A DNA stretch of 64,000 nucleotides from Salisaeta longa DSM 21114 (lineage in GTDB: Bacteria; Bacteroidota; Rhodothermia; Rhodothermales; Salinibacteraceae): assembly GCF_000419585.1 (NCBI RefSeq), contig NZ_ATTH01000001.1, positions 2,457,001-2,521,000 on the forward strand, read 5' to 3'. The notes beneath the pieces were generated by a model. It searched no databases. It worked only from the letters and a program-made list of their open reading frames with translations, and had not been told where the DNA came from. Position 1 is the stretch's first letter, and each line of letters opens with the position of its first letter. Positions 51,178 through 60,557 of the stretch are shown here, one piece after another. The translations under genes were made by a program, and so were the position numbers.

Positions 51178-54075
51178 CTACGGCAAGGTGTAGGTGAGCT
51201 GCCCAATGATGAAGCGGCCCAGCGCCGGCGCGCCCACAAACTCGCGGTGGTCATGGTCAAAAACGTTGTTTGCAGTGACCTTCAGCTTGAGGCCCGGCAC
51301 CGATTCCTGGAAGGCGTAGCCCGCGTAAGCGTCCATGACAAAGTAGTCGTCAACGCGCCCAACGTACGGGCCGGTAGCCACCGGAAAGCCCTGGATGTAG
51401 CGCCCGGTCAGTCCAAAGGAGAAACCGGAGCGCCCCATGTAGTCAAATCCGCTTTTGAGCTTGAACGACGGGGCGTTGAGGGCCACGTTGAGGCTGGTGT
51501 CGGTTTCTTCAAGCTCTTCGTTGGTGAAGAAGTCGTCGCTCACGTACGAGATGTTCGTAAACAGATCCAGCTCCGGTGTCACGGTGTATTGCAGCGCCGC
51601 GTCGATGCCCCAGTACTGCACCTCGCCGAAGTTGCGATAGGTGAGAAAGCCGCCCACCGTTTGCGGATCGGAACCCGCGAGCACCTGCTGATCGGGTTGC
51701 ACAACCGCGGCCGGCGTGTTGTTGAGCGACTGTCCGACGAGTCCGGCCAGAAGCTGTGCGGCCTGCTGCCGCGGGATGCCGGTAGCCGCCAACTGATCGA
51801 GCAGGCCGTTGAGGGTGGTGTTGCTCGTTTGCGTAAAGAGCGTGCCCAGCACGCCGCCCACATCTTGTGAGAGGCCATTGGCCTGAAGGTACGCCAGCGG
51901 CGACTCAATGCGCAGCGGGCCGATGAAGTTTTTCTTCTGCTCGTAGTAGCCGTCAAGGCTCACGAGCAGCTTTCCGCCCAGCAGCCCCTTGTAGCCCACC
52001 TCCATCGACTGCGTCTCCGTCTGCTGCAGCGGCGGGATGTCCGACGGCGCGTTCACCGTGCGGTAGCCGCGCGCGCTGCCGTCCGGAATGCCGAGCACCG
52101 CCGCATCCGTCGCGCCGCCGACGAGGCCGTTCGTGGCGGTGAAACCGAAGATGTTCGCCAGAAGGGCCCGTTGTTGGTCCGACAAGTTTGAGAACAACCC
52201 GCCTACAAACTGCGCCTGTCCCTGGCTGTTCACGGTAATGGCCTGGTTGGCCACGAGACCGTACATCGGAGCCACGGGCAACCCACCAATGCCAACCTGT
52301 GCGCCAAACGCGGGCCCCGGAAGGGAAAAGCGAACCGTACCATTCTGGCGAAAGCTGTCAAACGTGAAGCCATTTACGGCGCCTAGCCCCTGAAACGCGA
52401 GGTTAAAGCCTTTACCCAGCGCACGTGTTTGGCCACGTACATCCAGAAAGTTGGAGTTGGTACCCGGTGCCGAAAACGACCGGTTGTAGGTGGCACGCAG
52501 GGTGTTGTCTGCGTTGAGGCGGAAGACGAGCGCCGCGCGGGGCGACACCTTGACTTCCTCTTGCAGGTTGTCGTAGTCGCCGCGCACCGCCACCGTGAGG
52601 TCGAGCCAGTTGGCGAGCGTAGAGGTCGATTGCGCATATGCGCCGTACAGGTCGATGGCATCTTGATCCTCAAAACGACCGGTGACCGTGCCGGCTGTGC
52701 GCGGACGAAGCAAGTTTATATCGCCCCCCACTGTTACATCGGTGTCGAGGCGCTCCAGCAAAAAGTTGTAGCGCAGCTGCGAACTCCACTGCAGGCTCTC
52801 GTCGGTGGTGTAACGCCCACTGCCCAGGATGTAGGTATCGCCCGTGTTATGGTTGCGGTTCACGAATACCTGCCCGAACAAACCGCCCGACCGCACGCGC
52901 AACTGCCCGTACGTGTAGCCAAACCCGTTCACCTGCAGCGTGCCCACGCCCGATTGAAAGACGCCCTGCGTTTCGCCGTACCCGCCCTTGGCCGTAATGC
53001 GGGTGATGTCGTTGGGGCGGTACTGCAGCGTACCATTCACGTTGTACTTGTAATAGTCGTCGTCGCGTCGCAGCTGAAACTTTCCGTCGACAGTGGCGAA
53101 CGGGCGATCGCCCACCTGGCTGCGTTCTTCAAACACAGCGTACCGGCTAATTTCCGCTGCATCGGCCGGATTGTTGGGGTTCAGCTGCCAGTCTTGCCCC
53201 TGGGCGTACTGACCGGTGAACTTGTATCCCCATTGCTCAGAGATCACGCCTGCCTGCCGGAATTGCCCGGCAAAGTAGCTCCGCTGTCCGCCCGAAACGG
53301 CCACGGTGGTGCCGGGATAGTCGAACGGATCCTTCGTAAAGAAGTGGACCACGCCCGCGTCTACGCCCGGACCGTACAGCGCCGAGCCGGGGCCGCGCAC
53401 CACCTCCACGCGCTCCAGGTCGATGGGGAGCGCCGGCATCACGTTGAAGGCATTCACGTTGAGCGACGGCACAGCCGCCTCACGGTAATCCGTAAGCACG
53501 TAGGTGGCACCGTTAAAGGCCTGATTGAAGCCGCGCAGGGCCACCTCGCGGCGGTCGATGCCCGTCTGCGCCATGTCGACGCCCGCCACCGGTTGAAGCG
53601 CTTCCACCGATGACGTAACCGACTGCTGCTGAAACTCCTCGGCCTCTAGCACCGAGATTGACGCCGGCGCGTTGAGCAAGCGCTCTTGCCGACGCGATAC
53701 GGAAACAACCACCGTTTCGAGGCCCGACGTGGCCAACGGGAGCGCCACGTCGAGCGTACGCTGCTCGCCGGCCTCCAGCGTTACGGGAACGGTGCGCCGC
53801 TGATAGCCGATGTAGCTGACTTCTAGCACATACGAGCCGGGCGGAATGTTGGCTAGGGCATACGCCCCTGTCACGTCGGTGGATGCGCCGCGGACGACCT
53901 CGTCGCCGGGGGTTCGGAGCACCACGTTGGCGCCAATAAGCGGGGCCCCGTCGTTGGCGCCCGTCACAACGCCCGCGAGGGTCGCGCTCGTTTGGGCATA
54001 ACTCGAACAAACGCTCACTGTGGCCAGAACCAAAAAGCAGGTGAGAAAGCGAAGGAACACGGAAAACGTACGCAT
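51178..54075 (-). CDS. TonB-dependent receptor
   Basis: A 965-aa outer membrane transporter. After the signal peptide it has a carboxypeptidase-regulatory-like domain (LAGVVTGANDGAPLIGANV...), then the plug (ISVLEAEEFQQQSVTSSVEAL, ALRGFNQAFNG, RVEVVRGPGSALYGPGVDAGVV) and a 22-strand barrel that ends with the typical final aromatic strand (RFIIGQLTYTLP). An insertion of about 150 residues in the barrel (around PLQQTETQSMEVGYKG) has low-complexity parts. Substrate unknown. It is monocistronic. Confidence 0.93.
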   Translation of the reverse strand: MRTFSVFLRFLTCFLVLATVSVCSSYAQTSATLAGVVTGANDGAPLIGANVVLRTPGDEVVRGASTDVTGAYALANIPPGSYVLEVSYIGYQRRTVPVTLEAGEQRTLDVALPLATSGLETVVVSVSRRQERLLNAPASISVLEAEEFQQQSVTSSVEALQPVAGVDMAQTGIDRREVALRGFNQAFNGATYVLTDYREAAVPSLNVNAFNVMPALPIDLERVEVVRGPGSALYGPGVDAGVVHFFTKDPFDYPGTTVAVSGGQRSYFAGQFRQAGVISEQWGYKFTGQYAQGQDWQLNPNNPADAAEISRYAVFEERSQVGDRPFATVDGKFQLRRDDDYYKYNVNGTLQYRPNDITRITAKGGYGETQGVFQSGVGTLQVNGFGYTYGQLRVRSGGLFGQVFVNRNHNTGDTYILGSGRYTTDESLQWSSQLRYNFLLERLDTDVTVGGDINLLRPRTAGTVTGRFEDQDAIDLYGAYAQSTSTLANWLDLTVAVRGDYDNLQEEVKVSPRAALVFRLNADNTLRATYNRSFSAPGTNSNFLDVRGQTRALGKGFNLAFQGLGAVNGFTFDSFRQNGTVRFSLPGPAFGAQVGIGGLPVAPMYGLVANQAITVNSQGQAQFVGGLFSNLSDQQRALLANIFGFTATNGLVGGATDAAVLGIPDGSARGYRTVNAPSDIPPLQQTETQSMEVGYKGLLGGKLLVSLDGYYEQKKNFIGPLRIESPLAYLQANGLSQDVGGVLGTLFTQTSNTTLNGLLDQLAATGIPRQQAAQLLAGLVGQSLNNTPAAVVQPDQQVLAGSDPQTVGGFLTYRNFGEVQYWGIDAALQYTVTPELDLFTNISYVSDDFFTNEELEETDTSLNVALNAPSFKLKSGFDYMGRSGFSFGLTGRYIQGFPVATGPYVGRVDDYFVMDAYAGYAFQESVPGLKLKVTANNVFDHDHREFVGAPALGRFIIGQLTYTLP

Positions 54076-54135
54076 GGCAATCAGGGGAGAAGAAAAATGC
54101 ACCGATAGCTATCTAAGAAAGCGATCGGATATTGT

Positions 54136-54164
54136 CAAAATAGTGGTAAGATTTACGGGACAAA
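54136..54164 (-). promoter_or_regulatory. Candidate promoter for the TonB-dependent receptor
   Basis: On the minus strand TTTG (54164-54161) and TATTTTG (54142-54136) are separated by 18 bases, close to the Bacteroidota -33 TTTG and -7 TANNTTTG pattern but one base short in the -7 box. They lie about 60 bases before the receptor start. Confidence 0.4.
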
Positions 54165-54291
54165 GGCAGAAGATGCCAGGGGGCGCGGGACCGCTGGAGG
54201 GCCTTGGTTGGTATCGTATCACCCCTGGGCGCTTGTTAAGCGAGCGCTCGTGCTGCGCGGCGTCTCTTTTTCAATCACCGGCTTCCTGCGC

Positions 54292-54540
54292 ATGACCTAT
54301 ATTTTTCGATCGGAATACCTCCCGATAATTTTGGTAACGCTGGTGGGCTTTGGCTTGCTGGCGGCGGCCCTTCTGATTCCGGTGTACCGGTTCATGGAGC
54401 GTGAGCAGGAGGTGAGCAAGCAGTGGACGCCCGAGGAGCTCGCGCGTCGCGCGCGTGAGCAACAGGCGGCGGATGACAGCCCCAACGGTACGGCCCACGA
54501 CGCCTCCGATGCTCCCTCGCCCACGCCCAACCAGCCATGA
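54292..54540 (+). CDS. Small membrane protein, 82 aa
   Basis: One membrane span (residues 10-30, LPIILVTLVGFGLLAAALLIP) followed by a charged helical tail (REQEVSKQWTPEELARRAREQ) and a Pro/Ser-rich end. Its stop overlaps the start of the thioesterase gene (ATGA), so the two are coupled. No family recognised. Confidence 0.65.
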   Translation: MTYIFRSEYLPIILVTLVGFGLLAAALLIPVYRFMEREQEVSKQWTPEELARRAREQQAADDSPNGTAHDASDAPSPTPNQP

Positions 54541-54962
54541 CCGACCCGCAGCCCACCCAAAAACCGCTGCATCCGTCCGAGTGGACGGGCGTCACGGACG
54601 TTCTCGGCATCGAGTTTGAGGAAGTATCGGCCGAGCGCGTGGTGGCCACAATGCCCGTTACGCCGCGGCACCACCAGCCGTTTGGGTACCTGCACGGCGG
54701 CGTGAGCGTGGTGCTTGCCGAAAGCGCAGCCAGCGTGGGGGCCTACCTCGCGGCTCCGCCCGGCTACGGCGCCATGGGGGTAGAGATCAATGCCAACCAC
54801 GTGCGCTCAATGCGCACCGGCCGCCTGCGCGCCGTGGCCGCCCCGGTGCATGTGGGCCGCCGCACGCAGGTGTGGACGATCGACCTGCGCGACAGCGAGG
54901 GGCGCCTCATCTGCACCAGCCGGTGCACGCTCGCGGTTGTGGAGCAGCCCGACGCGTCGTAG
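54537..54962 (+). CDS. Hotdog-fold thioesterase (PaaI/MenI-like)
   Basis: A 141-aa acyl-CoA thioesterase. The hotdog signature LHGGVSVVLAESAASVGAY and the preceding HHQPFGYLHGG match the PaaI/EntH/MenI group, where the Glu in the helix is catalytic. C-terminal strands (VGVEINANHVRSMRTGRL) complete the fold. Substrate could be DHNA-CoA (menaquinone synthesis) or phenylacetate-type CoA esters; unresolved. Coupled to the small membrane gene upstream, followed by an esterase gene after 57 bases. Confidence 0.85.
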   Translation: MTDPQPTQKPLHPSEWTGVTDVLGIEFEEVSAERVVATMPVTPRHHQPFGYLHGGVSVVLAESAASVGAYLAAPPGYGAMGVEINANHVRSMRTGRLRAVAAPVHVGRRTQVWTIDLRDSEGRLICTSRCTLAVVEQPDAS

Positions 54963-55019
54963 CTTCCATTCACCAGCGGTACGGTTCGGTACCTTCTGCC
55001 CGTGTTTTTGCATTCGCCT

Positions 55020-55688
55020 ATGCCTTCGGCCTCGTCCCCCATCCACGAAGATCAGCCGGTGCTTACGTACGGCGCGCCCCTCGATACGGCCCGCTACGCC
55101 CTCATTCTACTGCACGGCCGGGGCGCTACGGCCCAGGGCATGCTGTCGCTGGCCGACGCCCTCGACACCTCAAACGTTGCCGTGCTGGCGCCGCAGGCCC
55201 ACCGCCGCACGTGGTATCCGCAATCGTTTATGGCGCCGCGCGACGCCAACGAGCCGTACCTCACCTCGGCCCTGCACACGGTAGATCGCCTCGTGGCCCG
55301 CGCCACGGCCGACCGCCCGGCGGCGCGCGTGGTGCTCCTGGGCTTCTCGCAGGGCGCGTGCCTGAGCCTCGAATACGCAGCGCGCCATCCGCAACGGTAC
55401 GGCGGCGTGGTGGGCCTCAGCGGCGGACTCATCGGGCCGCCCGATGCCGATCTGCACCACGACGGCTCGCTCGATGGAACGCCCGTGTTTATGGGATGCA
55501 GCGACGACGACCCGCACATCCCGGCCGAGCGGGTGCATGCCTCGGCCGAGGCGCTACGCACGATGGAAGCCGCCGTGGAGCTGCGCATCTATCCCGGCCT
55601 GGGGCATACCACCAACGACGACGAGCTGTCGTACGTGCGCAGCCTCTTCGATGAAACGCAGGCCGCGGGGGCTTCCGCTTCGGAATAA
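55020..55688 (+). CDS. Phospholipase/carboxylesterase family hydrolase
   Basis: A 222-aa serine alpha/beta hydrolase. ALILLHGRGATAQGML, the nucleophile elbow LLGFSQGACLSLEYA, the Asp in GCSDDDPHIP and the His in PGLGHTTNDDE give the complete triad. ATG 55020 is used. No signal peptide is seen, so it acts in the cytoplasm on an unknown ester. Confidence 0.88.
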   Translation: MPSASSPIHEDQPVLTYGAPLDTARYALILLHGRGATAQGMLSLADALDTSNVAVLAPQAHRRTWYPQSFMAPRDANEPYLTSALHTVDRLVARATADRPAARVVLLGFSQGACLSLEYAARHPQRYGGVVGLSGGLIGPPDADLHHDGSLDGTPVFMGCSDDDPHIPAERVHASAEALRTMEAAVELRIYPGLGHTTNDDELSYVRSLFDETQAAGASASE

Positions 55689-55742
55689 GCGCCGTTTGCT
55701 TGCACCCTGTTCGCCGCTTTACGAGATGTACGCACAACCATC

Positions 55743-57197
55743 ATGTCGTTCGAAACGCCCTCGTGGGTCCACGATGCCGTCTTCTATCAGATTTTTCCGG
55801 ACCGCTTTGCGCGCAGCGGGCGCGTCGCTGAGCAACAGGGCCTGGCCCTCAAGCCGTGGGGCGCGCCGCCGGAGGAGCAAGGCTTTCAAGGCGGCGACCT
55901 GTACGGCGTGGTCGACCGGCTCGACTACATCGAAGCGCTCGGCGTGACGGCGCTCTACCTCAACCCCATCTTTGCCTCGGCGGCCAACCACCGCTACCAC
56001 ACGTACGACTACTACCGGGTCGATCCGCTATTGGGCGGGAACGATGCGCTGCGCGCGCTGCTGGATGCGGCGCATGCCCGCGACATCCGGGTGGTGCTCG
56101 ACGGCGTGTTTAACCACGCGAGCCGCGGCTTTTGGGCGTTTCACCACATCCTGGAAAACGGACGCACCTCGCCGTATCTCGATTGGTTCATCATCCACGA
56201 CTGGCCGCTGCGGCCCTACGCCCCCGATCCGGAGACGCCGCACAACTACGACGCGTGGTACGATATTCCAGCGCTTCCGGAATTTAATACCGACAATCCG
56301 GAAGTCCAGGACTTTCTGCTGGATGTGGCGCAGCACTGGATCGACTTCGGCATCGACGGCTGGCGGCTGGACGTACCCAACGAGATTGACGACGACGCCT
56401 TCTGGCGAACCTTTCGCGAACGCGTCAAGACGGCCAACCCCGAGGCGTACATCGTAGGGGAAATTTGGGGGCATGCTGGCCACTGGCTGCAGGGGGATCA
56501 GTTTGATGCGGTGATGAACTACCCGCTCATGGATGCCATACTGAGCTATGCGGCGCGCTCGATGCGCGACTTTTCGCACGATCAGTTGCCGCTTGAAACG
56601 GCCGCGGCCCCCGCGACGGCCGCGCGCTTCGAGGCGCTGATGCACCGCTACGATCCGGCCGTTACGCATGCGCAGCTCAACCTCATCGACAGTCACGACA
56701 CGCCGCGGGCGCGCTGGTTACTGGACGACGACCCGGCGGCCCAGCGGCTCGCGGTGCTTCTGCAGATGACGCTGCCGGGCGCGCCGTGCATCTACTACGG
56801 CGACGAGATTGGGCTGTCGGCCGCGGGCGACCCGCACTGCCGCGGCGCATTTCCGTGGGATGCGCCCGAGCACTGGGACGACGCGCTGCTCGACTTCTAC
56901 AAATCCGCTACGGCCCTCCGCCACGAATACCCGGCCCTGCGCACCGGTACCTTTGAAGGGGTGGCCGCAACCGGCGACCTGCTCGTCTTCCGGCGCACGC
57001 TAGACGACGAGGCGGTGCTGTGCGCCTTCAACGCGGGCGAGGAGCCGATGGCCCTGCCCGATGATGTGGCCCCCGAGCGCGCCGCGCTTACGCCGGTGGG
57101 ACCGTTTGCGTCTGAGGATGCGCGGCGGGCTGCCGATGTGGTGCCGCCGCGCAGCGCACACATCTACGCGCCCGTGTCTGCTGCGGTATACTCGTGA
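55743..57197 (+). CDS. GH13 alpha-amylase family protein (neopullulanase/cyclomaltodextrinase-like)
   Basis: A 484-aa cytoplasmic glycosidase (no signal) acting on alpha-glucans. It opens WVHDAVFYQIFPDRFARSG; the GH13 conserved regions are visible as VVLDGVFNHASRG, DGWRLDVPNEID (nucleophile Asp), AYIVGEIWGHA (acid/base Glu) and NLIDSHDTPR (third Asp). A short C-terminal beta domain follows. Substrate specificity within GH13 is uncertain. Confidence 0.92.
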   Translation: MSFETPSWVHDAVFYQIFPDRFARSGRVAEQQGLALKPWGAPPEEQGFQGGDLYGVVDRLDYIEALGVTALYLNPIFASAANHRYHTYDYYRVDPLLGGNDALRALLDAAHARDIRVVLDGVFNHASRGFWAFHHILENGRTSPYLDWFIIHDWPLRPYAPDPETPHNYDAWYDIPALPEFNTDNPEVQDFLLDVAQHWIDFGIDGWRLDVPNEIDDDAFWRTFRERVKTANPEAYIVGEIWGHAGHWLQGDQFDAVMNYPLMDAILSYAARSMRDFSHDQLPLETAAAPATAARFEALMHRYDPAVTHAQLNLIDSHDTPRARWLLDDDPAAQRLAVLLQMTLPGAPCIYYGDEIGLSAAGDPHCRGAFPWDAPEHWDDALLDFYKSATALRHEYPALRTGTFEGVAATGDLLVFRRTLDDEAVLCAFNAGEEPMALPDDVAPERAALTPVGPFASEDARRAADVVPPRSAHIYAPVSAAVYS

Positions 57198-57201
57198 AGC
57201 A

Positions 57202-57705
57202 TCAAGCCACCTCGTGGCGCGCCCACACCACCAGCCCGATGGCCCGCTCAATTGCTGCACCAAAGGACACCGTTGCATCGGCGTCCTCTGCGCGCAGGGC
57301 CGTAAGCTGCTGTTCGACGACGCGCGCCTCCTCCACCAGCGCTTCCGACACGTCGGGGTACAAGCTGAGGAGGCGTTGGTGCACCGCGTGCGTGAGGCGC
57401 TCGGCGCGGCGGAGCTTCATGAGGCAATCGAAGTGACGCACCGCGTCGGCATGCGTGGGCGGCGCCTCGGCATCGTGCGATACGGGCCCCATCAGCAGTT
57501 GCATGAGCACCTCCATGAGGGTCTCGCAGGCCGCCTGCAGCCCAGCGCGGGCGCGGCCGGGCGTCTCCTGGGCCGCCGGATCGTGCCCCGCCCGGCGTTC
57601 CTTCATGGCCTGATTCACATCGGCCGCCGTCGAAAGCGTAGCCAGCAGGGCCATGGATTGGAGCAGCGCCGCCGACGTGCGCTCCGAAGAGCCATCATCC
57701 GCCAT
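57202..57705 (-). CDS. Hypothetical helical protein, 167 aa
   Basis: An alanine- and leucine-rich soluble protein, predicted mostly helical, without signal peptide. No motif is recognised (AACETLMEVLMQLLMGPVSHD, AVHQRLLSLYPDVSEALVEEARVVEQQL). Its end lies 4 bases from the convergent amylase gene. It is just downstream of xseB on the same strand (32-base gap), probably the same transcript. Confidence 0.65.
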   Translation of the reverse strand: MADDGSSERTSAALLQSMALLATLSTAADVNQAMKERRAGHDPAAQETPGRARAGLQAACETLMEVLMQLLMGPVSHDAEAPPTHADAVRHFDCLMKLRRAERLTHAVHQRLLSLYPDVSEALVEEARVVEQQLTALRAEDADATVSFGAAIERAIGLVVWARHEVA

Positions 57706-57737
57706 AGCGTAGGAAGCAGGTTGGGGAAAAGAGCGCG

Positions 57738-57944
57738 CTACGCATCGTCATCCAACGACAACTCGGTGATGCGCTGTTCGGCGTCATCGAGCGTCTCCAT
57801 GCAGTCGGTTGCGTGCGCCGTGCCCTCTTCGTAGAACGCGAGGGCTTCTTCGAGGGGCGGCGGGTCGTTTTCCAGCTTTTCAACGATGCGCTCCAGAGCG
57901 TGGAGTGAATCCTCAAACGAAGGATCGGGCGAAGCGTTGTCCAT
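57738..57944 (-). CDS. xseB: Exodeoxyribonuclease VII small subunit
   Basis: The 68-aa product has the XseB pattern: SFEDSLHALERIVEKLENDPPPLEEALAFYEEG followed by a helix and an acidic end. It pairs with XseA, which is not in this window. ATG 57944 is chosen; the longer frame adds unconserved residues. Confidence 0.93.
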   Translation of the reverse strand: MDNASPDPSFEDSLHALERIVEKLENDPPPLEEALAFYEEGTAHATDCMETLDDAEQRITELSLDDDA

Positions 57945-58062
57945 TGATACCAATTTTAAGCGATGAACAGTAGGGGAGGAAACCCTGCCGGCGGTTCGTA
58001 AATTGCCTTGGAGACCGGCAGTTGCGTATGTACTGTATCTAATCAGCAAAAATCACACCTTT

Positions 58063-58842
58063 ATGGATTTGGGACTGGACGGAAAGGTTGCCGTGGTAAG
58101 CGGCGCGAGCCGTGGCATTGGCAAAGGCATTGCGCATCGCTTTGCGGCGGCAGGCTGCGACGTGGCGATCTGCGCACGCAGCGCCGACACGCTCCGCGAT
58201 ACGGCCGAGGAGATTCGAGATGCGACGGGCCGGGAGGTGCTGGCGCTTCCGCTGGACATGACCGACGCTGCGGCGCCGGCCACCCTCATTGAGGAGACGG
58301 TGGAGCGCTTTGGCCGCCTCGATGTGTACGCGGGCAACGTGGGGGGCAACCGGCGCGGCGCATTTGCGGAGGTGAGCGACGAGGACTGGCAAGCGATCAT
58401 CGACCTGAACCTGATGTCGCACGTGCGGGCCAGTCGGGCCGCGGTGCCGCATCTTACGGCCGACGGTGGCGGGGCCATCTGCTTCATCAGCTCCATCTTT
58501 GGGCGCGAGTTGGGCGGCGCTGGGTTGTCGCTGTACAACACGACGAAGTCGGCCCTCATCAGCCTGGGGAAGGTGATGGCCCAAGAGCTAACGCCGCAGG
58601 GCGTGCGGGTAAACACCGTGGCGCCGGGCTCGATTCGGTTTCCGGGCGGCAGCTGGGACCGGCGCGTCAAAGAGAAGCCCGACGAGATGGAAGCCTTCGT
58701 GGAAGAGAACCTGCCCATCGGGCGGTTTGGCCGCGTGGACGAAGTGGCCGACGTGGTCGCCTTTCTCTGCTCGAAGCGCGCGAGCCTCGTGACGGGCGCC
58801 TGCCTCAACGTAGACGGCGGCCAGTCGCACTCCCTGATTTAA
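58063..58842 (+). CDS. Short-chain dehydrogenase/reductase, FabG-like
   Basis: A 259-aa NAD(P)H oxidoreductase: VAVVSGASRGIGKGIAHRFA, YAGNVGGN in place of the usual NNAG, Ser in CFISSIFGR and YNTTKSALISLGKVMAQEL as YxxxK. The glucose-dehydrogenase/FabG-type C-terminus (ASLVTGACLNVDGGQS) is intact. Substrate unknown. ATG 58063 lacks an obvious ribosome binding site, as often in this phylum. A strong terminator follows. Confidence 0.9.
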   Translation: MDLGLDGKVAVVSGASRGIGKGIAHRFAAAGCDVAICARSADTLRDTAEEIRDATGREVLALPLDMTDAAAPATLIEETVERFGRLDVYAGNVGGNRRGAFAEVSDEDWQAIIDLNLMSHVRASRAAVPHLTADGGGAICFISSIFGRELGGAGLSLYNTTKSALISLGKVMAQELTPQGVRVNTVAPGSIRFPGGSWDRRVKEKPDEMEAFVEENLPIGRFGRVDEVADVVAFLCSKRASLVTGACLNVDGGQSHSLI

Positions 58843-58874
58843 GGGTGTATGTCTCACATGCGGCGATGCACGCG

Positions 58875-58901
58875 AAAGGCCCGGCCCTCCGCCGGGCCTT
58901 T
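58875..58901. terminator. Strong hairpin terminator
   Basis: AAAGGCCCGGC (58875-58885) and GCCGGGCCTTT (58891-58901) form an 11-base perfect stem with a CCTCC loop, 32 bases after the SDR stop. The A and T tails make it work in both directions. The rest of the 306-base gap to 59149 shows nothing definite. Confidence 0.85.
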
Positions 58902-59148
58902 GGTGTAGTGGACGAGCCGCGAGGCCAACTCGGCCCAATATCAGCCCGCAATAAACCAACGGCTTGCACTTTGTCAGGCCTAATATTACCTTATCGAGTG
59001 AAGGGCGTGTTAACGGGCGAACAAACGCGTGGGTAGACCACTGCCTTCCCGCGACGTGACATACGTCATGTTCGGCGCCATCCCCCTGGTTTTGCCCGCT
59101 GCGCCTTGTGCCCTGCTCAAACATCATGCAAGCAACCAGCCGTTGGCT

Positions 59149-59829
59149 ATGAACTGGAGTACCGCATTTTTCCTCGCCCTATCGATCATCGTCGCCACTC
59201 CGTTTGCCGCTAGCGCGCAAGACCGCGATAACAGCGCACAAGGCGACGGAAGCACAACGTCCCTGCAGCCCGGGGCAACGGCCCTCCAGTTTCAGATCTC
59301 GAATAACTTCGACCTGGATTCCTTTTCGGGCACCGCCTTCTCTTACAAGCAGCAATTATCTGAGGATCGGGCCCGGCGGATTGGGGTGAGCCTTGACAAT
59401 AGCTATCGCCGGACAAATCTCTCTGAAAATGCAGATGACCTTGAGAGGTCCAGCCTAGATTTAGGGGTTGGAATTGACTATACCTGGATGCATTATACAA
59501 ATCCAGATCAGGACATTAAATTCTTCTATGGGTATGGCCCCGGCGTGAATGTTGGCGTTCGCCGACAGACCGATACGCGAGACACCTCCGAAGAAACGCG
59601 CCAGGTTACATCGTACGGCGTCTCCGGCATAGGATACGCTGGCGTGGAGTGGTTTTTTCAGCCCGCAATGAGTTTGCATGCCGAATATCGCGGATCCCTT
59701 GAGGTCAATCACACGCGTGAAGAACGAGAGCTGGAAGGCAATGGCATGCGTGAGGTCAGCGAAATAAATACCACGACCATTCGCCTGGGCGGAAACGGGG
59801 TGCGGTTTGGGTTGTCGGTCTACTTTTAG
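59149..59829 (+). CDS. Outer membrane beta-barrel protein, 226 aa
   Basis: Signal peptide (FFLALSIIVATPFAASAQ) followed by alternating strands (ALQFQISNNFDLDSFSGTAFSYKQQL, RIGVSLDNSYRRTN, LDLGVGIDYTWMHYT, FYGYGPGVNVGVR) and a terminal Phe. It is rich in polar loops. Function is unknown. The last gene before the integron-like array, followed by a hairpin. Confidence 0.82.
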   Translation: MNWSTAFFLALSIIVATPFAASAQDRDNSAQGDGSTTSLQPGATALQFQISNNFDLDSFSGTAFSYKQQLSEDRARRIGVSLDNSYRRTNLSENADDLERSSLDLGVGIDYTWMHYTNPDQDIKFFYGYGPGVNVGVRRQTDTRDTSEETRQVTSYGVSGIGYAGVEWFFQPAMSLHAEYRGSLEVNHTREERELEGNGMREVSEINTTTIRLGGNGVRFGLSVYF

Positions 59830-59846
59830 CATGAAGCGGGGCGGCA

Positions 59847-59876
59847 AGCGGGCGCGCCGCATACGCAGCGCCCGCT
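59847..59876. terminator. Hairpin after the outer membrane gene
   Basis: AGCGGGCGC (59847-59855) and GCGCCCGCT (59868-59876) form a 9-base stem with a 12-base loop, 18 bases after the stop codon. No T-run follows. Confidence 0.55.
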
Positions 59877-60351
59877 GGGCCGTGGATCGGATGGGACGCT
59901 TGCATGCCGTCGGCAATTCAAATCTTCCGCGCACGTGGCTACGATGAGGAGATAGCCGATCATCTTGTGCGCGACCTGCTGAATGTAGCCCATCAGAACG
60001 AGGTCGGGGGAGGAGCTGAGTCGCCGCATGGCACAACGTGCGCCGTTGAAGGTAACGTGAAGGCACCGGGCGGCCTACGCTCAGGGATGTAGGCATCGAA
60101 GCCATGGCCGAGGCCCGGACCTTCGCGGCCGGCGCGTGGGAGCCGGTGGGCGACGACATGCCGTTTCGCGGCTACATGCACCCGGCCGAAGCAGGCGAGT
60201 CGCGGGCTTCCCCCTAGCGATGGCTCCGTTTGCTGGCGGCTGTCGCCCGCGCGGCCCCTTGCCAGGGCCTCCTGTTTGCAGTTCTTTCAGATCACCTGTA
60301 CATTTTGTAATCATTACCCTCGCATGCCGGTCCATGGCTACATGCGATATC
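59877..60351. other. Gene-poor stretch with decayed coding fragments
   Basis: No intact gene is convincing in these 475 bases. Two fragments look coding-like: a plus frame near 59904 (RGYDEEIADHLVRDLLNVAHQNE) and a frame from about 60104 (AAGAWEPVGDDMPFRGYMHP). Both lack continuity. A 14-base palindrome ATGCGATATCGCAT (60342-60355) borders the first attC-like site. Confidence 0.5.
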
Positions 60352-60483
60352 GCATAACGTGCTACGCCCACTTTGTTGACATAGCACCGGGCTCGATACG
60401 CCCATCGCATTGAGTTTCAGGTGTTTGCGCGAAATTATGGATGCGTGCTATGTCAAGTGTGTTGATATAAGTATAGGTTATAT
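60352..60483 (+). other. attC-like site a
   Basis: Begins GCATAAC (60352-60358) and ends GTTATAT (60477-60483), complementary over five bases. Inside are arms TTGACATAGCAC (60376-60387) and GTGCTATGTCAA (60445-60456), perfect 12-base complements. It lies just upstream of the toxin-antitoxin cassette. The weakest match of the five to usual spacing, but consistent in position. Confidence 0.55.
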
Positions 60484-60557
60484 GGCCTAAACACCTTCAG
60501 GGAAACCCGATGCCCGCTCTACGTTGAAATAATATCCAAAATAACTTCTTTACGGCG

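Noticed and set aside
59904-60092. 62-aa plus-strand frame before the cassette array
   Set aside because: The first 30 residues look coding-like, but the rest does not and there is no homologue I recognise; treated as a decayed fragment.
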